DNA from: Dehalococcoidia bacterium
GTDB taxonomy: Bacteria; Chloroflexota; Dehalococcoidia; Tepidiformales; Tepidiformaceae
Direction: 5' to 3'
DNA: 5,602 bases
NCBI GenBank assembly: GCA_009838385.1
Contig: VXRS01000258.1
Span: 1 to 5,602, forward strand
The first letter of the stretch is position 1. Each line of letters starts with the position of its first letter. Position numbers and translations under genes: made by a program. This document shows, piece after piece, positions 1 through 4,435 of the stretch. Under the pieces are notes generated by a model. That model had not been told where the DNA came from and searched no databases. It saw only the letters and a program-made list of their open reading frames with translations.

Positions 1-88
1 CGGAGATGCCAAGGCCAAGCGCGATGGAGAGGGCCAGGAGCCGGCGCACGCCCTCGGTCAGCCCCACGATTCGCCGGTGGATCATCAT
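1..88 (-). CDS. N-terminal fragment of a divergent membrane protein, possibly an ABC-exporter half-transporter
   Basis: The reverse strand reads an open frame from a double ATG (86-88 and 83-85) to the window edge, giving 29 codons. The protein begins MMIHRRIVGLTEGVRRLLAL and continues SIALGLGIS. About 26 of the 29 codons end in G or C, which supports real coding. The pattern of a basic amphipathic start followed by a hydrophobic helix is what ABC-exporter permease-ATPase fusions (for example CydC/CydD-like proteins) show at their first membrane helix; this identification is an inference from a short stretch. The frame is also open upstream to an in-frame GTG (101-103) and an ATG (116-118), so the start could be up to 10 codons earlier. 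None of these starts has a convincing Shine-Dalgarno sequence. The gene is transcribed away from the import operon and shares its 5' intergenic region. The C-terminal remainder lies outside the window. Confidence 0.5.
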   Translation of the reverse strand, partial: MMIHRRIVGLTEGVRRLLALSIALGLGIS

Positions 89-146
89 GCGCGGTTGCCG
101 CACCTTCGCTGCCGGCATCGGCGCCAGACCGGGCCCGTGTTCGGAA

Positions 147-167
147 GTGCGATGCGTGAAGTCGCAC
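147..167. repeat. Perfect 6-bp inverted repeat in the divergent intergenic region
   Basis: GTGCGA (147-152) and TCGCAC (162-167) are perfect inverted repeats separated by 9 bases. This is the clearest dyad in the GC-rich part of the 89-284 intergenic region. It could be an operator for the minus-strand gene or a small hairpin. A 6-bp dyad in GC-rich DNA is not rare by chance. There is no B12-box-like GCCACTG motif nearby, so nothing here suggests a cobalamin riboswitch. Confidence 0.25.
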
Positions 168-241
168 CATCTCCAGACACCCCGAGGTGGTCAGCGGCGG
201 CGACGGACCTGACGGCTTGCGGGAAGCTCAGCACGGCTTAA

Positions 242-272
242 TGATATACAGTCTCACTGATACTAAGTCTCA
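242..272 (+). promoter_or_regulatory. Tandem Fur-family-like operator (two 7-1-7 boxes)
   Basis: Four 7-bp half-sites start at 242, 250, 258 and 266, exactly 8 bp apart and alternating in orientation: TGATATA, AGTCTCA, TGATACT, AGTCTCA. They form two boxes of 7-1-7 architecture, 242-256 and 258-272. Compared with the Bacillus-type Fur-family consensus TGATAAT-N-ATTATCA, I count 10 of 14 matches for the first box and 11 of 14 for the second. The array sits in a locally AT-rich patch inside GC-rich DNA and ends 12 bp before the lipoprotein ATG, where a bound repressor would cover the promoter or transcription start. No good -35/-10 pair was found; TATACA at 245-250 is only a weak -10 candidate. 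The metal sensed (Fe, Zn, Mn or peroxide/PerR-type) cannot be read from the site. A DtxR/IdeR-type TTAGG palindrome does not fit. Confidence 0.5.
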
Positions 273-275
273 AAT

Positions 276-279
276 GGAG
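276..279 (+). promoter_or_regulatory. Ribosome binding site of the binding-protein gene
   Basis: GGAG lies 5 bases before the ATG at 285. It fixes that ATG as the start and leaves the Fur-like array immediately upstream, so repressor occupancy and the 5' leader are almost superimposed. Confidence 0.7.
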
Positions 280-284
280 CGAAC

Positions 285-1424
285 ATGAAGATCCTTCGAC
301 GCACGGCACTGACGCTCGTGGCGGCCCTGGCATTACCGGTGGCCGTGGCTTGCGGCGGGGATAGCGACGACAGCCCCGCACCGGTTGCCACACCTGCCCC
401 CGCGACTTCCACGGCCACCTCGCCGCCGGCAGCTGCGACTGCAACAGCCGCGGCTGCGACCCCCACCGCCACTGAAGCTGCGACGGCTGCGCCAACGACG
501 GCTGCAACCGCTACGCCGGCTGCGACTGAGGCCGCGACGCCAGCGGCGACGCCTGACCAGTCGCGTACCGTCGAAGACGCTTCAGGCGAGATGGTCACGC
601 TGGAAGCGCCAGCGGTCCGTGTTGTCTGCCTCACGGGGCTCTGCGTCGACACGATGTTCGTGCTCGGGATCAAGCCGGTCGCTGCGTACGACCTGCTCCA
701 TCTTGACCCGGCCTACTGGGGACCGGAGGAGAACGAGATCGGCGCCATAAGCGGCTCGTTCTTCGAGCCAAGCCTGGAAGACATCGCCAGGGCGGAACCC
801 GACCTTGTCATCGGCCTGGGCGGTGTTCATGAGGGCCTGCGCCCTGGCCTTGCCAGCATCGCACCGCTCTTCATCGTCGACCCTATCGGTGTCGAGGGCA
901 TGCTCGCGCACGTCATCGAGGTCGGAATCCTTCTCGGAGTGGAAGAGGATGCAAGGGCGGCGGCGGCGGCATTCGAAGCGCGGCTCGGGGAGTACGTTTC
1001 GAGAGTCACCACGAAGCGGTCGGTCATGGTCGTGTACGGGTCCGACGTCAATATCGGGGCAGAGACGGTTTGCACGCCGGCCATCGATGCGCTGGCTCGT
1101 GCAGCGGACTACTACGAGGAATTCACCGACTGCGGTGTTCACGGGGCGTTCCCCAGCTTTTCCGTGGAGCAGCTGCTGAGCATCGATCCCGAGGTCATCT
1201 TCGTCCAGACGTTCGGATTCGGGCCCGAGCCCCCGCAGCCGGTGTCCGAGCAGCTCGTGGACAATGTGATCTGGAGCGAGCTCCAGGCAGTCCAGAACGG
1301 CGAGGTGTACGAGGTGGACTTCTTCATCTGGGGCACATCCCGAGGCATTCGCGGCACGAACTTCGTGCTCGATGAGGCGATGCCGAAGATCTACCCAGAG
1401 CTGTTCCCAACCCCTCTGCCTTGA
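285..1424 (+). CDS. ABC importer substrate-binding lipoprotein, Fe-siderophore/haem/cobalamin family
   Basis: This 379-residue protein is the extracellular capture component of a type II ABC importer. Residues 1-22 form a lipoprotein signal peptide (basic MKILRR, hydrophobic core, AVA before Cys23). The mature protein would be lipid-anchored through Cys23 and starts CGGDSDD. Residues 31-90 are a low-complexity Ala/Thr/Pro/Glu tether. From about residue 94 to the end it reads as a Peripla_BP_2 (BtuF/FepB-type) domain: RVVCL at 111-115 replaces the usual RIVSL-like first strand. The family landmarks EPSLEDIARAEPDLVIG (161-177), the SVEQLLSIDPEVIFV segment (293-307) and the GTSRG...LDEA...YPELFP tail (350-374) follow. 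Four cysteines (115, 120, 263, 283) occur in the globular part, which is unusual for the family. It is the first gene of the operon, preceded by a Fur-like operator and a clear ribosome binding site, and its TGA overlaps the next start codon. The exact substrate cannot be read; an iron-siderophore is the best guess because of the heterodimeric permease downstream. Confidence 0.9.
   Translation: MKILRRTALTLVAALALPVAVACGGDSDDSPAPVATPAPATSTATSPPAAATATAAAATPTATEAATAAPTTAATATPAATEAATPAATPDQSRTVEDASGEMVTLEAPAVRVVCLTGLCVDTMFVLGIKPVAAYDLLHLDPAYWGPEENEIGAISGSFFEPSLEDIARAEPDLVIGLGGVHEGLRPGLASIAPLFIVDPIGVEGMLAHVIEVGILLGVEEDARAAAAAFEARLGEYVSRVTTKRSVMVVYGSDVNIGAETVCTPAIDALARAADYYEEFTDCGVHGAFPSFSVEQLLSIDPEVIFVQTFGFGPEPPQPVSEQLVDNVIWSELQAVQNGEVYEVDFFIWGTSRGIRGTNFVLDEAMPKIYPELFPTPLP
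379..555 (+). repeat. In-frame low-complexity repeats encoding the Ala/Thr/Pro tether
   Basis: The DNA for the lipoprotein tether is built from short related units. The octamer GCTGCGAC recurs at 432-439, 453-460, 477-484 and 519-526, at spacings of 21, 24 and 42 bases, all multiples of three. Two larger diverged copies start with ACTGA(A/G)GC at about 471 and 525, each encoding TEAAT. The spacing preserves reading frame, so slippage or unequal exchange would change tether length without breaking the protein. Confidence 0.7.
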
Positions 1425-2458
1425 GCGCAGCCCCGGGCGCGGGCGCGGTTCCGGGCTGGGCCCGTCTGATCGCCGCTGGGGTGATCCTGTTGGCGCTCGC
1501 CACGCTCGCCGTGGCCCACCTGAGCGTGGGTGAGCCGATAGTGGCGCCGGCGGAACTTCCCGGAATCCTGATGGGGGATTCCGGGGACCGGATCGAACAG
1601 CTGGTGGTCCGCGAGTTGCGGGTACCGCGCCTGCTTCTCGCGTTGCTTGCGGGCGCGGGGTTCGGCCTCTCGGGGGCCATCCTCCAGGTCGTGCTGCGGA
1701 ATCCGCTGGCCTCGCCCGAGCTGCTTGGCGTGTCGGCGGGAGCCTCGCTGGCGATGGCCGCCATCCTGCTGCTGAACGCGCCCGTCCTGTTCGCGCTTCA
1801 CCCCCTGGTGGCGCTTGCCGGGGGCCTCGGCGGCGGCCTGATCGTCCTCGCGACGTCTCGGGGAGCGCGAACGCCGCTGGAAGCGGCGCTGATCGGCGTG
1901 GCGGTTGCGGCGCTGCTCAACGGCGCCATCCTCGCCATCATCAGCCTCGCGGCTTCATCCGGCGCCGTGCGGATCTTCTTCCTCTTCACGGTCGGCAACC
2001 TCGCGAACAGGACCTGGGACCACGTCGAGCTGGTGTGGCCCTGGGTGATCGCGGGGATTCCCGCAGCCTTCCTGCTCGCCCGGGGTGCGAACGTGCTCCA
2101 GTTGCACGAGGATGTCGCCTCGTCGCTGGGGATGCCGGCAAGACGCATGCGGCTCGTGTTCGTCGCGCTGGCCGCGGTGCTCATCGGCAGCCTCGTGGCC
2201 GTGGCCGGCCCCATCGCCTGGGTCGGGCTGCTGACGCCCCACGTCGCTCGCCTGATCGTCCCCCGGCCTGACGCGAGGCTGCTCTTCCCGGTGGCCACGG
2301 TGGTCGGAGCGTTCCTGGTACTGGCGTCCGACGTGCTCTCCAAGGTCCTTCTCTATCCGCGCGAGATTCCCGTGGGGCTGTGCGCGACCCTCCTGGCCGC
2401 CCCGATGATCCTCCTGCTCCTCCGCCGCACAAACCTCGGGCTGAACCGCCAAACGTGA
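1421..2458 (+). CDS. FecCD-family ABC importer permease, subunit 1
   Basis: This 345-residue polytopic inner-membrane protein has the usual length for FecCD/BtuC permeases (about 330-350). The conserved family core is clear: RELRVPRLLLALLAG (64-78), then GLSGAILQVVLRNPLASPEL (82-101), GVSAGASLA, the cytoplasmic coupling region QLHEDVASSLGM (227-238), GPIAWVGLLTPHVARLIV (263-280), and the C-terminal EIPVGL...APMILLLL helix. The start is TTG at 1421, sharing TTGA with the lipoprotein stop. No Shine-Dalgarno is visible before it, so translation by coupling from the upstream gene is likely. The next in-frame start is a GTG at codon 21, which would trim the N-terminal cytoplasmic tail and enter the first helix. 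It would pair with the following permease to form the translocation channel. Confidence 0.9.
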   Translation: MSAAPGAGAVPGWARLIAAGVILLALATLAVAHLSVGEPIVAPAELPGILMGDSGDRIEQLVVRELRVPRLLLALLAGAGFGLSGAILQVVLRNPLASPELLGVSAGASLAMAAILLLNAPVLFALHPLVALAGGLGGGLIVLATSRGARTPLEAALIGVAVAALLNGAILAIISLAASSGAVRIFFLFTVGNLANRTWDHVELVWPWVIAGIPAAFLLARGANVLQLHEDVASSLGMPARRMRLVFVALAAVLIGSLVAVAGPIAWVGLLTPHVARLIVPRPDARLLFPVATVVGAFLVLASDVLSKVLLYPREIPVGLCATLLAAPMILLLLRRTNLGLNRQT

Positions 2459-3480
2459 GATCGGCGCGTTCCTTCGCGGCCCTCACGTTGCTCGCGGCCG
2501 TTGCCGCGGTCGTGCTCTTCGTCCTCCACCTGGGACTGGGCACCGTCTGGATACCGCCGGATCGCGTCGTCCTTGCGCTGCTGGATCGGCCAACGGACCC
2601 CACGGACCTGACGATCGTGAGGGAGCTGCGGCTGCCCCGCGCGATTCTCGGGCTCCTGGTGGGCTCCATGCTGGGCCTCTCGGGGGCATTGCTGCAGGTG
2701 GTCATGCGCAATCGCCTCGCCGAGCCGGGGCTCACCGGCGTCTCCACCGGGGGAATTTTCGCCGCGGTCCTCTTCCTCGCGGGCACGTGGGGACTGCCTT
2801 CACCGGGCCAACTGCTTCCGTTCGTCGTGCTCGTGGGCGCCCTGGCTGGGGGAGCCCTGGTGCTCTTCGCCAGTTCGTTTCGCGGGCGCATCGATCCCCT
2901 GCGCCTGATCCTCACGGCCGTCATCGTCAACGCCGTGCTTGGATCGCTGACTTCGATTGTCATGCTGAACTCCCAGCAGGCGCTTGGAGGCATCCTCTCC
3001 TGGCTCATCGGGTCGCTCAACGGCCGCGTCTGGGACGACGTCTGGCTTGCGCTGCCGTGGGCCGCCGCCGGCATCCCCGCCGCGTTACTGGCCGCGCGCG
3101 CCGCGAACCTCCTTCAGCTTGACGACGAGTCTGGCCGCGCGCTGGGCCTCCCGCTGCAGCCTGCTCGAGTCGCGTTGTTCGGGCTCGCCGCCCTCCTGGC
3201 TGCGGGCGCTGTCAGTGTCTCCGGGGCCATCGCGTTCGTAGGCCTGATGGCCCCGAATGCCGCACGGGTGATCGCCGGCGCCGACGCCCGCCGGGTCTTC
3301 CCCCTGGCCGCGCTCATCGGCTGCGTGCTCCTGCTGGCGGCCGACCTCGTTGCCCAATCGCTCTCCATCAAGCCCCCGATCCCCTCTTCATCGGCCCGTG
3401 TGGGCCTGCCCGTCGGGGCCGTGCTGGCCGTTTTCGGCGCACCCCTGCTCATCACCCTTATTCGGAGGAGCATTCGATGA
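2455..3480 (+). CDS. FecCD-family ABC importer permease, subunit 2
   Basis: I place the start at GTG 2455, sharing GTGA with the stop of the first permease; this gives 341 residues beginning MRSARSFAALTLLAAVAAVV. A GTG at 2380 is also in frame, but it would add 25 Pro/Arg/Asp-rich residues unlike any FecCD N-terminus and overlap the previous gene by 79 bases. Core motifs: RELRLPRAILGLLVGS (56-71), GLSGALLQVVMRNRLAEPGL (74-93; NRLA in place of the more usual NPLA), GSLNGRVWDDV (186-196), QLDDESGRALGLP (221-233), SGAIAFVGLMAPNAARVI (256-273) and LPVGAVLAVFGAPLL (318-332). Before LPVG there is a longer-than-usual loop, KPPIPSSSARVG (306-317), roughly seven residues more than in subunit 1. It would pair with subunit 1 as a heterodimer, as in FecC/FecD. 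Confidence 0.9.
   Translation: MRSARSFAALTLLAAVAAVVLFVLHLGLGTVWIPPDRVVLALLDRPTDPTDLTIVRELRLPRAILGLLVGSMLGLSGALLQVVMRNRLAEPGLTGVSTGGIFAAVLFLAGTWGLPSPGQLLPFVVLVGALAGGALVLFASSFRGRIDPLRLILTAVIVNAVLGSLTSIVMLNSQQALGGILSWLIGSLNGRVWDDVWLALPWAAAGIPAALLAARAANLLQLDDESGRALGLPLQPARVALFGLAALLAAGAVSVSGAIAFVGLMAPNAARVIAGADARRVFPLAALIGCVLLLAADLVAQSLSIKPPIPSSSARVGLPVGAVLAVFGAPLLITLIRRSIR
3464..3470 (+). promoter_or_regulatory. Strong ribosome binding site of the ATPase gene
   Basis: GGAGGAG lies inside the last codons of permease 2, 6 bases before the ATPase ATG at 3477. It is the strongest Shine-Dalgarno in the operon; the two permease starts have none that I can see. Confidence 0.75.
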
Positions 3481-4274
3481 ACCATGTCGAACCCATAAGG
3501 CTGGCACAGGTCAGCGCCGGCTACGGGCAGCGGGTGGTGCTCGATGGCCTCGACCTGGGACTGCGGCAGGGCACGATCACCGCCATTGTCGGGCCGAACG
3601 GGTCGGGGAAATCCACGGTGATTCGGGCGATGGCCCGGCTGCTCCCGACGCGAAGCGGCGTCGTACTCCTCGATGGGCAGGACATCCGGAGCTTCGGATC
3701 TCGCGGTATCGCCCGCCTCGTCTCCGTCCTTCCCCAATCCCCATCGAGCCCACCAGGGCTGACCGTTCGCGAGCTCGTCGAGTTGGGCCGTTTTCCCCAC
3801 ACCGGCCTGTTCGGACGGCTCGGCGCCGAGGGCGTACTCGCCGTGGAGTCTGCCCTCACGCTCACGGGTCTGACCGACTTCGCGGAACGCCCCCTGGACG
3901 AACTCTCCGGGGGCGAACGCCAGCGCGCATGGGTCGCGCTCGCTCTCGCGCAAGGCGCCAGCACGCTCCTGCTGGACGAGCCGACCACCTTTCTCGACGT
4001 CCGGCATCAGTTCGAGGTTCTCGACCTGGTTGCGTCCCTCTGCACGAGCCGCGACATGACGGTCGTCATGGTGCTCCACGACCTCGTGCATGCGGCGAAC
4101 TATGCGGACCGCGTCGTCGTGGTGGACGATGGCCGCATCGTGGCGGACGGTGCGCCTGCCGAAGTGCTCACCGTCGAGCTGATGCAGACGGTCTTCGGCG
4201 TGGCGGCCAGGATCTTCACCGACGCCGAATCTGGTCGCATGTTCTGCCTGCCGATCGGCACCGGCGGGAGTTGA
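3477..4274 (+). CDS. ABC importer ATP-binding subunit, FecE/BtuD type
   Basis: This 265-residue cytoplasmic ATPase would power the two permeases as a dimer. All nucleotide-binding elements are intact: Walker A GPNGSGKST (39-47), Q-loop Q87 in LPQSPSSP, signature LSGGERQRA (143-151), Walker B TLLLDEPT (163-170), D-loop FLDVRHQ (172-178) and the switch histidine H201 in VLHD. The TFLDVRHQ...VLHDLVHAANYADRVVV order and the VREL.ELGRFPHTGLF stretch are typical of the Fe-siderophore/cobalamin ATPase group. The ATG shares ATGA with the stop of permease 2 and has a strong Shine-Dalgarno. It is the last gene of the operon; a convergent gene ends 161 bases further on. Confidence 0.93.
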   Translation: MNHVEPIRLAQVSAGYGQRVVLDGLDLGLRQGTITAIVGPNGSGKSTVIRAMARLLPTRSGVVLLDGQDIRSFGSRGIARLVSVLPQSPSSPPGLTVRELVELGRFPHTGLFGRLGAEGVLAVESALTLTGLTDFAERPLDELSGGERQRAWVALALAQGASTLLLDEPTTFLDVRHQFEVLDLVASLCTSRDMTVVMVLHDLVHAANYADRVVVVDDGRIVADGAPAEVLTVELMQTVFGVAARIFTDAESGRMFCLPIGTGGS

Positions 4275-4342
4275 TCGCCGCGGCTACAGGCTGAACAGCA
4301 TCTCGAAGGTGGAACTGTCCGCCGTCAAGTCAGGCCCCTCCA

Positions 4343-4369
4343 GCCACCTCAGCCGAGGCGGGCGGTGGC
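4343..4369 (+). terminator. Weak candidate terminator hairpin after the import operon
   Basis: GCCACC (4343-4348) and GGTGGC (4364-4369) are a perfect 6-bp inverted repeat with a 15-base loop, about 70 bases after the ATPase stop. A competing small stem, CCTC/GAGG (4347-4350 with 4355-4358), overlaps one arm. No T-run follows on the plus strand, so intrinsic termination is doubtful; Rho-dependent ending is equally possible. Confidence 0.2.
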
Positions 4370-4403
4370 GGCGCGACGGCGTCCCCGGGACCAGCTTGTG
4401 GCT

Positions 4404-4426
4404 GTCTCGCGCCGGGCGGCGGAGAC
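4404..4426 (-). terminator. GC-rich hairpin just downstream of the NCS2-like gene
   Basis: GTCTC-CGCC (4404-4408 plus 4410-4413) pairs with GGCG-GAGAC (4418-4426), giving a nine-pair stem interrupted by one bulged base (4409) and closed by a 4-base GGGC loop. It begins 9 bases past the TAG of the minus-strand gene, the right place for its transcription terminator. No U-tract follows on the minus strand, so it would be a U-less terminator or a 3'-end-protecting hairpin. As a dyad it could also act on plus-strand transcripts coming from the import operon. Confidence 0.4.
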
Positions 4427-4435
4427 CCTGCTGCG

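Noticed and set aside
6..212. Plus-strand 68-codon open frame at the left edge
   Set aside because: It lies opposite the better-supported minus-strand start. Its Arg/Pro/Ser-rich product with no family features looks like a shadow of GC-rich sequence.
217..264. Sigma70-type promoter from TTGCGG (217) with TATACA (245) or GATACT (259)
   Set aside because: The spacers are about 22 and 36 bp, too long for a standard promoter, and each element is a weak match. The promoter probably overlaps the operator but cannot be placed.
89..284. Possible cobalamin or other riboswitch before a BtuF/FecB-type operon
   Set aside because: No B12-box-like GCCACTG motif or extended conserved structure is visible. 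The short dyads (GTGCGA/TCGCAC at 147-167, GTCAG/CTGAC at 190-213) do not build a known riboswitch, and the operator lies next to the start codon.
2380..2454. Earlier GTG start for permease 2, adding 25 residues
   Set aside because: The extension is Pro/Arg/Asp-rich, overlaps permease 1 by 79 bases and does not resemble FecCD N-termini. GTG 2455 gives the same 4-base overlap style as the other junctions.
3114..4091. Long minus-strand open frame opposite permease 2 and the ATPase
   Set aside because: The opposite strand encodes intact, motif-complete ABC subunits. The antisense product is Arg/Ala/Gly-rich with no recognisable domain, typical of antisense frames in GC-rich genes.
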